42,424 bases of DNA. Source: Betaproteobacteria bacterium (lineage in GTDB: Bacteria > Pseudomonadota > Gammaproteobacteria > Burkholderiales > Burkholderiaceae_C). A program made the position numbers and the translations under genes. The stretch is from positions 72,501 through 114,924 of the forward strand of contig VGHR01000001.1 in the NCBI GenBank assembly GCA_016868205.1, written 5' to 3'. The notes below the pieces were generated by a model. The model saw only the letters and a list, made by a program, of their open reading frames with translations, did no database searches and was not told the origin of the DNA. Positions within the stretch are counted from its first letter, which is position 1, and the number at the start of each line of letters is the position of its first letter. Of the stretch, positions 1 to 8,431 are shown piece by piece.

Positions 1-1
1 A

Positions 2-919
2 CGCGGCGACAAAATAGGGCTGATCGGATCCAACGGGACGGGCAAAAGCACCCTGCTCAAGCTGATTTTGGGTCAATTGCAACCGGATGACACCAAGCCG
101 CCTGGATCGGTCCGGCTGGGCAGCCGGCTGCAGATCGCGTACTTCGACCAGATGCGCCAAGCCATCGAACTGGAGTCCACCCTGGAGGACTTCATCAGCC
201 CGGGCAGCGAATGGGTACAGATCAACGGTCAGCGCAAACATGTGCGCAGCTACCTGGCCGACTTCTTGTTCTCGCCGGCGCGCGCGCAAGCGCCGGTTCG
301 CACTCTCTCAGGCGGCGAGCGCAATCGGCTGTTACTGGCCCGGCTGTTTGCACTACCCGCCAATGTACTGGTGCTCGATGAACCCACCAACGATCTCGAC
401 ATCGAGACCATGGAGTTGCTCGAGGAGCTCTTGCAGACTTTCGAGGGCACTGTGCTTCTGGTCAGCCACGACCGCAGATTCCTCGATGGCGTGGTCACCA
501 GCGTTCTTGCTTGCGAGGCCACCGCCGAGCATCCTGGACTGTGGCGGGAGTATGTCGGCGGGGTCAGCGATTGGCTGACCCAGTCGGCACGCAATCCCGC
601 TGCGCGCGCAGAGCCAGCGACGGCTCGCCCCACTGGCGAGCGACCGCGCAAGTCGGCCGTACCGGGCAAAGACACCCAGCCGAGTCAAGGGACCACCCTC
701 AAGCGCAAATTGAGCTACAAGGAGCAGCGCGAACTCCAAGCCCTGCCGCAGCGCATCGAGGCCTTGGAGGCGGAGCAAAAGTCGCTCGACCAAATTCTGG
801 CCGAGGGTTCTGTATTCCTAACGCAGCCGCAGCGCGCAGCGGAACTGACTGAGCGCGCCGCGCAGATTGAGGAGGAGCTCCTCGAGGCCTTGATGCGCCT
901 GGAGAGCCTCGCCAGCTAG
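2..919 (+). CDS. uup: ABC-F family ATPase Uup, C-terminal part (5' end outside the window)
   Basis: Second nucleotide-binding domain plus C-terminal domain of a soluble ABC-F ATPase. The frame is open from the first bases: a Walker A (GSNGTGKST) is encoded at about 26-52, upstream of any start codon, so the gene enters from the left. The signature LSGGERNRLL follows at about 305 and the Walker B VLVLDEPTNDLD at about 370-400, then the H-loop region LVSHDRRFLD. The last 70 residues are Lys/Glu/Leu-rich and predicted coiled coil, as expected for the Uup C-terminal domain. Uup-type ABC-F proteins act on ribosomes and affect DNA stability and transposon excision in other bacteria; that role is from family knowledge. 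EttA is less likely because the C-terminal tail is long and coiled. Confidence 0.9.
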   Translation, partial: RGDKIGLIGSNGTGKSTLLKLILGQLQPDDTKPPGSVRLGSRLQIAYFDQMRQAIELESTLEDFISPGSEWVQINGQRKHVRSYLADFLFSPARAQAPVRTLSGGERNRLLLARLFALPANVLVLDEPTNDLDIETMELLEELLQTFEGTVLLVSHDRRFLDGVVTSVLACEATAEHPGLWREYVGGVSDWLTQSARNPAARAEPATARPTGERPRKSAVPGKDTQPSQGTTLKRKLSYKEQRELQALPQRIEALEAEQKSLDQILAEGSVFLTQPQRAAELTERAAQIEEELLEALMRLESLAS

Positions 920-951
920 ACGCACCCGGCAGGACTACACTCAAACGAACA

Positions 952-977
952 CCCCATCGCCTGCCATGGCGGTGGGG
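952..977 (+). terminator. Stem-loop between uup and the MFS gene
   Basis: CCCCATCGCC and GGCGGTGGGG form a 10-bp stem with one G-U pair around the loop TGCCAT, 33 bases after the uup stop. It has no T tract, so intrinsic termination is uncertain. Its right arm can also pair with 982-987 (GGGGCG with CGCCCC), so two alternative hairpins sit directly before the next start codon at 992. Confidence 0.4.
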
Positions 978-991
978 CGTTCGCCCCAGTC

Positions 992-1309
992 ATGTCTGAC
1001 CGCCCCCAGGAAAACCCCGAGGCACTGCCGCTCCAGTCCTCAACAGGCTCGACCGCTCGATCGCGGACACCCTCGCCCTTTGACCCGCTGGAGCATCCGG
1101 TGTTTCGCAGGCTGTGGGTAACTTGGCTGGCCGCCAATATCTGCATGTGGATGAGCGATGTGGCCGCCGCCTGGCTGATGACCTCGCTAACGAGCGAGCC
1201 TCTCTGGGTGGCCCTCGTTCAGACGGCCGCGACCTTGCCGGTCTTTCTGCTGGGCCTGCCTAGCGGCGCCCTGGCGGATATCCTCGACCGGCGACGCTAC
1301 TTTCTGGTA
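992..1309 (+). pseudogene. MFS exporter, N-terminal fragment (interrupted gene)
   Basis: First 106 codons of a major facilitator transporter of the MFS_3 / enterobactin-exporter-like group. The text DPLEHPVFRRLWVTWLAAN, then a first membrane segment, AAAWLMTSL and the loop motif GALADILDRRRYFL are typical of the N-terminal half. Similarity stops after Val106 (GTA, 1307-1309); the following codons are unrelated antisense of a helicase region. The missing part resumes at 11138 in the same register, and the two together give 562 residues. There is no clear ribosome binding site before ATG 992, but no in-frame alternative either. The fragment alone would carry about two membrane segments and cannot be functional. 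Confidence 0.85.
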
Positions 1310-1349
1310 ATCCATAACCGCGGGCATCCCTGCGGCAGATCACGCACAT
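1310..1349 (-). pseudogene. First codons of a phage-type hypothetical gene (truncated)
   Basis: Directly after the helicase stop on the minus strand, TGATG overlaps stop and start, and the frame reads MCVICRRDARGYGL before it is cut by the MFS junction. Cys-rich starts of this kind (MCxxCRR-A-GF/YG) are common in small hypothetical proteins next to phage helicases. Only about 13 codons remain, so the assignment rests on the coupled start and the motif. Confidence 0.35.
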
Positions 1350-2145
1350 CATGGAAACCGGGCCCCGACAATCTCGGTGTAGCGACCGCTCGGGCGCACG
1401 GCGATCTCGGAGGGACAGCGCAGCTTGGGGGCACAGGCGATCGCTTCATCCACCCGCCGGGGCAGCGGCAAGCCCTGGGCACGGTTGGCCCACCAGGAGG
1501 CCGCCTTCTGGCGCGGATAGCCCTGGTGCTCAATGCAGATCCATTCGCTGTGGTGCGTGAGCCCGCTCCAGTAGTCCACGCGCAATGACGGTGGCTTGCC
1601 CGGCTTGTCGTGTCGGGCGTAAGAGACACGGGTGACCGGTACCCACTCGGACTTACCGGAGGTCAAAATGTCCAGGTTGCTGGCCTTGGCTTCGATCTTG
1701 AGTTCGGGCGGCGGGAACACATGCCCGCAATCAGGACAGGTGCGCACCGAGGCGTGTACGATGCTGTCGCACTCGGGGCAGGCCTTGGTGGGTGCGACGC
1801 CATCCTCGCCCCCCTTGGGGCGCTTGGGCTTAACGGCATCAATGGGGCCGTGGCGAGCGATGTTGCCGGCAAAGTCCAACACCAGGCAGTCGGTCTTGCC
1901 AGGCGCCAGGCGGCAGCCGCGACCCACGATCTGGACATACAGCCCCGCCGACTTTGTGGGGCGCAGCATCGCCAGCAGGTCCACGCCTGGGGCGTTGAAC
2001 CCGGTGGTGAGCACATTGGCGTTGGTCAGGCATTGAATCCTGCCGGCCTTGAAGTCATTGATGATGGACTCGCGCTGCGCACCGGGTGTGTCCCCGACGA
2101 TGGTCTCGCAGCGCACGCCACGCGCACGAATCGCATCGCGCACAT
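1349..2145 (-). pseudogene. Phage-type DEAD/DEAH-box helicase, C-terminal fragment
   Basis: The minus-strand frame from about 2145 to the TGA at 1349-1351 encodes the second RecA-like domain and C-terminal part of a superfamily 2 helicase. Readable motifs are [10 protein letters not shown], the [17 protein letters not shown] block (motif V) and [15 protein letters not shown] (motif VI with the arginine finger). They are followed by [14 protein letters not shown] and a four-cysteine zinc-ribbon (CPECD...CPDCG). This architecture is typical of helicases in tailed-phage replication modules. The N-terminal ATPase domain with Walker A and DEAH box is absent; upstream of 2145 the sequence becomes a phosphodiesterase on the opposite strand. 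The C-terminus looks natural and is coupled to the next phage gene. Confidence 0.8.
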
Positions 2146-2446
2146 GGACCGCATGGGGCTGCTCGAAGGGGCGGCCGGCCTGGAGGCCGTGCTGCGTCGC
2201 CACCCGCAGGTCGAGCGGGTGATCTGCGGCCACCTGCACCGCACCATCGTGCGCCGCTTCGCGGACACGGTGGTGATGACCGTGCCCTCCACCGCGCACC
2301 AGATCGCGCTGGACCTGCGCGCCGACGCCCCGCCCGCCTGGCTGATGGAGCCGCCCGGCTTCGCCGTGCACGCGCTGCGCGACGGCGCGCTGGTGTCGCA
2401 CGTGGCAGCCGCCGGCGAGCACGGGCCGGATCGGCTGTTCGGCTGA
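2141..2446 (+). pseudogene. Metallophosphoesterase (Icc/CpdA-like phosphodiesterase), C-terminal fragment
   Basis: About 100 residues starting HMDRMGL, with the metal-binding CGHLHR motif, a [12 protein letters not shown] stretch and [11 protein letters not shown]. These are the final third of cyclic-nucleotide-type phosphodiesterases of the calcineurin fold. The first metal-binding motifs (DxH, GD, NH) should lie upstream but are missing, because the sequence before 2141 belongs to the antisense helicase. An internal ATG at 2144 is probably not a true start. The bases around the junction (CGCACATG) fit both genes, so microhomology may have joined them. Confidence 0.75.
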
Positions 2447-2622
2447 CGGCGCCGCGCTCCAGGCCGCGGCAGCCGCTGCATCGCGGTCGGGCGCGTGAAC
2501 CGCGCCAGGGGCACGGCCCCGAGTGGGCCGCGCGCCGAGCCGCCGCTGCACCCCGTCGTACGGGCTCGGTGGCTGGCCAGGGGCAGCCGTGGCACCGCGA
2601 CGGCCGACGGCGTGCCGGCCAT

Positions 2623-3051
2623 TCAGGTGGCGTGGCTGCGCCGCAACACCCGCAGCGTGCGCTGCGGGCCGTCGATCTCGACGATGTCACCGCTGGCCAG
2701 GCATTCCCTGGGGCTCGGCGAGAAGCCGTCCATGATCGGCAAGCCCGCCAGCACGGCACCCTGCACGAAGACCGGGTTGGCCACATCGCAGACGAGGCCG
2801 ATCGGGGCTGTGCCCCTGGACAAGAGGTTCAGCAGCGCCCAGCCGGTCGCCACACCGCCCTTGGTCTGCCTGAAGACGAGGATTCGGCCGGCAATGCTGT
2901 GCCCGAACAGGTCGTGGTCCGGCCGCTTCACGATGCCCGTCTCGGGGTCGACGTCGTAGCGCATGCTGAGGGCGTCGTTGGAAACCAGCGCGGGTCCGGT
3001 CACCGAGGTGCGCAGGCTGCGTTCGGCGACGAGCGTCGTGGGGCCGTTCAA
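2623..3051 (-). CDS. Aconitase X swivel-domain (small) subunit
   Basis: 142-residue protein of the DUF126 / AcnX swivel family. Motifs include [42 protein letters not shown] and PIMDGFSP. In AcnX enzymes this domain closes over the active site of the large subunit. The start is inferred as TTG at 3051: it overlaps the stop of the large subunit (TTGA, the same geometry as an ATGA overlap) and has GGGGGG 8-13 bases upstream inside the large-subunit gene. No ATG lies in a sensible position. Separate large and small genes correspond to the two-subunit AcnX type. Last gene of the leftward operon. Characterised relatives dehydrate cis-3-hydroxy-L-proline or act on other hydroxyacids; the substrate here is unknown. 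Confidence 0.82.
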   Translation of the reverse strand: MNGPTTLVAERSLRTSVTGPALVSNDALSMRYDVDPETGIVKRPDHDLFGHSIAGRILVFRQTKGGVATGWALLNLLSRGTAPIGLVCDVANPVFVQGAVLAGLPIMDGFSPSPRECLASGDIVEIDGPQRTLRVLRRSHAT

Positions 3052-4283
3052 TCCGCGACCCCCCTCAGGGCAGCATCCACGCAGCCGGAGAGCCGCCGCA
3101 GCTTCACCGCGTACCCGTGTCCGGTCATGATGTTCGCCAGCTTCGCCGAGTTGGTCACCAGCGTCGAGAAGCTGTTCAGCGCCGCCAGCAGCCTGGGGGT
3201 CATCAGGTAGAAGCAGACGTCGACGAGGATTTCCACACCCGCGGCCTGCAGGCGATCGCGCACGCCGTCGGCCTCGATCACGGCAACGACCTCCGAGGGT
3301 GCGGTCACGAAGACACGCACGCCCTCGTGCACCTCGCGGCCCGCGAAGGCGTCGGCGACCGACGCAAGCTCGGCGGCCGAGAGCTGTGGCGCGCTGAACA
3401 CCACCAGGTCCACCTTCCCGAACGGCAGGTCGAAGCGGGCGAAGGCCTCTTCCAGGCCGCCGGTTGGCACGATGAGCTCGCGTCGGGCGCGCGCGTCCGA
3501 CAAGGCCTGCGAGAGCGTCGCTGCCTCGGGGGTGAGCCCGGCGATATGGAACATCGCGGTGGACCCGAAGCTGGCCAGAGCAGCACCGAGGTGCTTCAGC
3601 GCGTCGCTGTCCGGCTCGTCCTCGAGCCCGGTGAACACCGGCACGTCCCAGTAGCCGCGCATCTGGCGCCCGACGACACAGCCCAGCGCGCCCCACTCGG
3701 CAAGATCGCTGATCCGCCCCTCGACCTGCACGACGACATTGGCCTTGCGCACGCCGTCCAGGTGGAACCCGTAGCGCGGGGTCCGCCCGGTCAGCGAGGC
3801 TGCGAGCGCGGACGGCCCGGCCTCGAAGTTCGAGCGAGCGCCGAACACCGAGTTTGCGTAGATGACAGACCCGGTGTCGCCCCAGGCCAGGTGCTCGCCT
3901 CGGCGCGGCTGCAAGGTGGTCTGGTAGATGATGCAGTTGTTGCACTGCCTGAAGTTCATCGCACCGTACGCCGCGATCGTGCGCCGCTCGATCTCGATGG
4001 CGGCCGGATCCTGGCGGAGCCGCGCGCCGCGGAACTCGGCACCCCGGGGATCGGTCAGCGTGGGCACGACGCAGGAGGCTCCGAGAGAACCCATGCGCTC
4101 GAGGTACTCGACGCCCGCATCGCCGAGCTCCTCGACGTCGCCCGAGATATGGACGCTGCCCACGCGGACCATGTCTCGCGCACCGAAGTAGTCACCCACG
4201 CTGACCTGCAGGCGGATCGCCTGCTGGACGGCGCTGCCCCTCTCCCCCGCAAGCAAGGCCTGCTCTTCGTCGTCCAGGTTCAT
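3048..4283 (-). CDS. Aconitase X catalytic (large) subunit
   Basis: 411 residues matching the AcnX catalytic domain (DUF521). The start LDDEEQALLAGERG and GDYFGARDMVRV are typical of the N-terminus. Further on come VPTLTDPRG, a CNNC pair near residue 124 likely to belong to the metal or Fe-S site, WGDTGSVIYANSVFGARSN, and a C-terminal VTNSAKLANIM. AcnX proteins are lyases related to aconitase; the named activities in the family are cis-3-hydroxy-L-proline dehydratase and, in archaea, phosphomevalonate dehydratase. The mevalonate role is unlikely in a proteobacterium. The gene sits 55 bases behind a Bug receptor and overlaps the small subunit by 4 bases. ATG 4283 gives the normal family length. 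Confidence 0.88.
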   Translation of the reverse strand: MNLDDEEQALLAGERGSAVQQAIRLQVSVGDYFGARDMVRVGSVHISGDVEELGDAGVEYLERMGSLGASCVVPTLTDPRGAEFRGARLRQDPAAIEIERRTIAAYGAMNFRQCNNCIIYQTTLQPRRGEHLAWGDTGSVIYANSVFGARSNFEAGPSALAASLTGRTPRYGFHLDGVRKANVVVQVEGRISDLAEWGALGCVVGRQMRGYWDVPVFTGLEDEPDSDALKHLGAALASFGSTAMFHIAGLTPEAATLSQALSDARARRELIVPTGGLEEAFARFDLPFGKVDLVVFSAPQLSAAELASVADAFAGREVHEGVRVFVTAPSEVVAVIEADGVRDRLQAAGVEILVDVCFYLMTPRLLAALNSFSTLVTNSAKLANIMTGHGYAVKLRRLSGCVDAALRGVAD

Positions 4284-4338
4284 CGGAGATCGTGTGCCGG
4301 TTGCCTTGGCGAGCCTGTGGTGCAGCGGTCCACGACGC

Positions 4339-5316
4339 TCAGTTGTCGATCCGGATGCCGCTGGAGCGCGCGACCGCCCGATAGCTCTGACGCTCGGCCT
4401 GCAGGAACGCGGCCAGCGCCGGACCGGTCACGCCCAGCGGCTCCACGCCGATGGCAGCCAGCTTCTCCCGGATCCCCGGTTCCTGGGTCAGCTTGGCCAC
4501 CTCAGCGGCCAGCCGCTCCACCACCGCCGCGGGCGTCCTGGGCGGCGCGAACATCGCCATCCAGATCGTGAAGCGGTAGTCCTTCAGGCCCGGCGTCTCG
4601 CTGGCCGCCGGCACATCCGGCAACGCTCGCGACCTCTGGGACGTCCCCACCGCCAGCACCTTGACCCGCCCAGACTTCGCGAAGCTCACCACCGGCGGCA
4701 GTCCCACCAGACCGACCGGCACCTGGTTCCCCGCGATGTCGTTCAACGCCGGTGCCCCGCCCCGGTAGGGCACGTGCTGCATCGCGGCCCCCGTGATCGC
4801 CTGCAGGGCCTCGCCTGCGAAATGACCCTCGCTCCCATTCCCCGGCGAAGCATAGGCGATCCGCCCCGCGTTGGCCTTGACGTGGCTCACCAGTCCGGCC
4901 AGGTCACTGGCCGGAACGCTCGGGTGCGCGACCACGACCACCGGCGTCTCGCCCACCAGCACCACCGGCACGAGGTCGGCCTCAGGGTCGTACGGCGTCT
5001 TTTGCCCGGCCGCAGGACCTGCCACCACCTCCGCCGTCGAGGCCATCAGGATCGTGTAGCCATCCGGCGCGGACTTGGCCACGTGGTCGGCCCCTATCGT
5101 CCCGTTCGCACCCGCCCTGTTATCGACGACGATCTGCTGCTTCAGGACCTCGGACAGGCGCTGCGACACGATCCTGGCCACGACATCGACCCCGCCGCCG
5201 GGCGGGAATCCGACCACCATGCGAACCGGCTTTTCAGCCGGCCACGACTGGGCGTGCAGCGTCGTGCTGCACAGGAGTGCGCAAGCCGCGAGGACTCGCT
5301 TCAGGCTGGGCTTCAT
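4339..5316 (-). CDS. Bug-family tripartite tricarboxylate transporter substrate-binding protein
   Basis: 325 residues with a Sec signal peptide (MKPSLKRVLAACALLCSTTLHAQ, likely cut after the HA-Q region). The classic Bug signatures follow: PVRMVVGFPPGGGVDVVAR, NRAGANGTIGADHVAKS and APDGYTIL. Bug proteins are periplasmic receptors that bind carboxylates and feed TctA/TctB-type permeases, or act in sensing. No tctA or tctB lies nearby, which is common for Bug genes in Burkholderiales. Its place between the FAD dehydrogenase and aconitase X suggests it binds the substrate of this operon. Start ATG 5316 has GGAGA just upstream on the minus strand. Confidence 0.9.
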   Translation of the reverse strand: MKPSLKRVLAACALLCSTTLHAQSWPAEKPVRMVVGFPPGGGVDVVARIVSQRLSEVLKQQIVVDNRAGANGTIGADHVAKSAPDGYTILMASTAEVVAGPAAGQKTPYDPEADLVPVVLVGETPVVVVAHPSVPASDLAGLVSHVKANAGRIAYASPGNGSEGHFAGEALQAITGAAMQHVPYRGGAPALNDIAGNQVPVGLVGLPPVVSFAKSGRVKVLAVGTSQRSRALPDVPAASETPGLKDYRFTIWMAMFAPPRTPAAVVERLAAEVAKLTQEPGIREKLAAIGVEPLGVTGPALAAFLQAERQSYRAVARSSGIRIDN

Positions 5317-5331
5317 GGTCTCTCCTTGTGG

Positions 5332-6914
5332 TTAAACCGGGGCAGTCCCCCGTCCATTCGACAGGCCATCGCCTGCCGGCTCTTCCGGGCCGTGCCCGGC
5401 GTCGGACAGCCCCGCACGCTCGGGCTGGCCTGCATCGGCCAGCCGTGCCAGCGCGGCGCGATCGCCAAGCCGCAGCGGATCTTCCGGCAACACGGGCAGG
5501 ACCTTTCCCGGATTGAGCACGTTGCGCGGATCCAGGGCATGCTTGATGCGCCACATCAGCTCGAGCTCGGCCCGCGACTTGTGCGCCAGCAGCGCGTCCC
5601 GCTTGTCGATGCCGACGCCGTGCTCGGCGGAGATCGAGCCCTCGGCGGCGTGCGCGAGGTCGTCGACAGCGCGGGCGATCGCCGCGGCGTGCCGGCGCAC
5701 GAAGGCATCCGCGTCGGTGTGCGCCGGGCGCAACGGGTTGAAGTGCACGTTGCCGTCCCCGAGATGGCCGTAGACGATCATGCGCGCCTGCGGCTCCAGG
5801 GCCAGGACGGCCCGCGTCGCAGCATCGATGAACGCCGGAATGCGCGAGATCGGCACCGAGACGTCGCACCGAACGCTGCCTCGCTCCTGCGTCTGGGCGT
5901 CTGAGATCGACTCCCGGATGTGCCAGAGGGCCTGCGCCTGCGCGAGGCTGGCGGCGACCGTGGCGTCGGTGGCGTGACCACGCTCGACAGCCTGCTCCAG
6001 CAACGCCACCAGGCCGGCGTCCAGCGCCTCCTGCGACCCACCCGAGGCCAGTTCGAGGAGTACCATCCAATCGTGCGCGGCGGCAACGGGCGTACCACGC
6101 CGGGAAGGTGATGCATCACCAGGTCGATCGCCGGGCCCGAGACCAGCTCGAAGGCGCTGAGCCACTGGCTGCAGCTGGCCTTGGCCTGCCCAAGGAGGGC
6201 CAGCGCTGCCGTGGGGTCCCTGACCGCCACCAGCGAGACGGCACTGGCGCGCGGCAGCGGGTACAACTTCAGCACCGCCGCGGTGATGATGCCCAGCGAC
6301 CCCTCGGAGCCCACGAACAGCTGCTTGACGACGTAGCCCGTGTTGTCCTTGCGCAGGCCGCGCAGCCCGCGGTAGACGCTGCCATCGGCGGTGACCGCCC
6401 CCACCCCGAGAACGAGGTCGCGCATGCTGCCGTAGCGTAGGACGGCGGTACCACCCGCATTGGTCGACAGGTTGCCGCCGATCTGGCAGCTGCCTTCCGA
6501 CCCGATGCGCAGCGGGAACAGGCGCCCGTGCTGCGCAGCCGCTGCTCGGGCCGCTTCCAGCGTGACCCCGTCCTCGCCCGTGATCGTGTCGTTGACCGCA
6601 TCGACACACAGCACGCGGTTCATCCGAGCCAGGCTCAGGACGACCGAGGTCCCGCTGTCGTCCGGCACCGCACCGCCCAGCAAGGAGGTGTTACCACCCT
6701 GGGGCACGATGGCCACCCGGTGGTCTGCGCACCAGCGCACGACGTCGCTGACCTGCTGCGTCGTGCCTGGTCGCACGACGGCCACCGCGCGGCCATGGTG
6801 GATGCGGCGGTAGTCGGTGACGAACGGCTGCTGGTGCACGGGATCCACGATGCAGTGGGCCGCCCCGACGAACCGCGTCATCGCGTCCAGCACGGTGCGG
6901 GCATCTGCCTTCAC
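5332..6914 (-). pseudogene. FAD-linked 2-hydroxyacid dehydrogenase (GlcD / D-2-hydroxyglutarate dehydrogenase type), frameshifted
   Basis: The VAO-fold FAD-binding half lies in one frame: PQGGNTSLLGGAVPD, PLRIGSEGSCQIGGN and STNAGGTAVLRYG. The substrate/cap half lies in another: HDWMVLLELASG, MIVYGHLGDGNVHFNP and AEHGVGIDKRDALL. The change happens at about 6090-6098, between HHLPGV and RTPVAAAHDW, and one inserted base would restore a ~527-residue protein. It is either an inactivating mutation or a one-base sequencing/assembly error. The GTG start at 6914 overlaps the stop of the aldehyde dehydrogenase (GTGA). After the family's usual end near NPGKVLP the frame runs on for about 50 unconserved residues. 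The reaction would be oxidation of a D-2-hydroxyacid to a 2-oxoacid. Confidence 0.8.
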
Positions 6915-8431
6915 GCCGCAGCCGCCAGCTTGACGGAGACGTACTTCACGTCCAGGTAGTCCTGCAGCCCCCAGGGGCCTCCCTCGCGGCCCATGCCGCT
7001 GTCCTTGACCCCGCCGAACGGTGCCTGCGCGCAGGACGGCGCACCGTCGTTGATGCCCACGATGCCGTAGTCGAGCGCGTCGCAGACGCGGTGCGAGCGG
7101 CTGAGGTCCCGCGTCCAGGCGTAGGCCGCCAGGCCATAGGGCGTGTCGTTGGCCAGCGCGATCGCCTGGGCCTCCGTGGTGAAGGTGGACACCGGCGCGA
7201 CCGGCCCGAAGGTTTCCTCGTGCATGATCCGCATCTCGCGCGTGACCCCCGTCAGAACCGTGGGCTCGAAGTACGTGCCGTGCAGGGCGTGCCCTCCGCA
7301 CAGCACGCGCGCACCATGGCGCACCGCATCCTCGACGTGCCCGGCCACCTTTTCCAGTCCCGGCCGGTCGACCAGCGGGCCTATCTCGGTCGCGTCGTCC
7401 GACGGATCGCCGATGACGAGCCGCCGGGTGGCAGCCGCCAGGCGCTGCGCGAACACGTCGGCGATGGAGTCATGCACGAAGATGCGATTGACGCACACGC
7501 AGGTCTGGCCGGCGTTGCGGAACTTCGACGCCATCACCTCGCGGACGGCCGCGTCGATGTCGGCGTCCTCGAAGACCAGGAACGGCGCGTGTCCGCCCAG
7601 CTCCAGCGACATGCGCTTCAGCGTGGTGGCCGACTGCCGCGCGAGCAGCCTGCCGACCTCGGTGCTCCCGGTGAACGTCAGCTTGCGAATGCGTCGGTCC
7701 GCGAACATAGCGGCCGAGACTGGCACAGGGTCTCGGGCTGGCAGGACCTGGAGCGCGGCCGGCGGCCCGCCGGCCTCCTGCCAGGCTCTCGCCAGCAACA
7801 GGGCCGTCAGCGGCGCCTGCTCGGCCGGTTTCAGGATCACGGTGCAGCCGGCCGCCAGCGCCGCTGCGGCCTTGCGGGTCACCATGGCCGCGGGGAAGTT
7901 CCACGGGGTGATCGCGTAGACCGGCCCCACTGGCGCGCGCAGCGCATAGTGCCTCTTGTCCGAGCCCGCGCCGACGAAGGCCTCGCCGTAGATGCGGCGC
8001 GCCTCCTCCGCATACCCCTCGACGTAGGCCGCCGCGTACAGCACCTCGCCACGCGCCTCGGTGATCGGCTTGCCCATCTCGCGCGAGATCGTCCGCGCGA
8101 TGTCTTCCCGGTGTGCCATGACACGGTCATGCCAGGCACGCAGGATGCGCGAGCGCTCGTTCGGCGTGGACCTGCGCCAGTCCTCGAAGGCACGCACGGT
8201 TGTTTCGACGGCCTCGGCCGCCTGTGCAGGACCGCAGTCGGCCACGGTCGCGGACGGCTGGCCCCCCGGCGAGATCACCCGGAACTGCGACCCGAGCCAC
8301 TGCCAACGGCCCGCCACGCAGGCTGGAAAGGTGTCGACCCACTCCGCACCGGCGAGGCCCGCCGCACCAGCCTGCGCGGGCGGTGCCGCGCCTCGGCGGC
8401 CGTCGATCCCGGCGTCCGACGCGCCGCTCAT
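6911..8431 (-). CDS. NAD(P)-dependent (succinate-)semialdehyde dehydrogenase, GabD-like
   Basis: 506 residues of the aldehyde dehydrogenase superfamily. Readable features are the cofactor site ITPWNFPAAMVTRK and KPAEQAPLTALL, FTGSTEVGRLL, the general-base Glu in LELGGHAPFLVFEDAD, the nucleophile in NAGQTCVCVNR, and EETFGPVAPV with a C-terminal GIVGINDGAPS. The pattern is that of succinate-semialdehyde dehydrogenases (GabD). An N-terminal extension of about 25 Ala/Gly-rich residues is unusual. Start ATG 8431 overlaps the aminotransferase stop by 4 bases (ATGA), and the stop overlaps the next gene's GTG, so translation is coupled throughout. It probably oxidises the semialdehyde made by the upstream transaminase; succinate semialdehyde is the default guess. 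Confidence 0.87.
   Translation of the reverse strand: MSGASDAGIDGRRGAAPPAQAGAAGLAGAEWVDTFPACVAGRWQWLGSQFRVISPGGQPSATVADCGPAQAAEAVETTVRAFEDWRRSTPNERSRILRAWHDRVMAHREDIARTISREMGKPITEARGEVLYAAAYVEGYAEEARRIYGEAFVGAGSDKRHYALRAPVGPVYAITPWNFPAAMVTRKAAAALAAGCTVILKPAEQAPLTALLLARAWQEAGGPPAALQVLPARDPVPVSAAMFADRRIRKLTFTGSTEVGRLLARQSATTLKRMSLELGGHAPFLVFEDADIDAAVREVMASKFRNAGQTCVCVNRIFVHDSIADVFAQRLAAATRRLVIGDPSDDATEIGPLVDRPGLEKVAGHVEDAVRHGARVLCGGHALHGTYFEPTVLTGVTREMRIMHEETFGPVAPVSTFTTEAQAIALANDTPYGLAAYAWTRDLSRSHRVCDALDYGIVGINDGAPSCAQAPFGGVKDSGMGREGGPWGLQDYLDVKYVSVKLAAAA

Noticed and set aside
1310..1360. Terminal inverted repeat of an insertion sequence at the left MFS junction, matched to 11090-11137
   Set aside because: Comparing the left end with the reverse complement of the right end gave no meaningful match and no target-site duplication.
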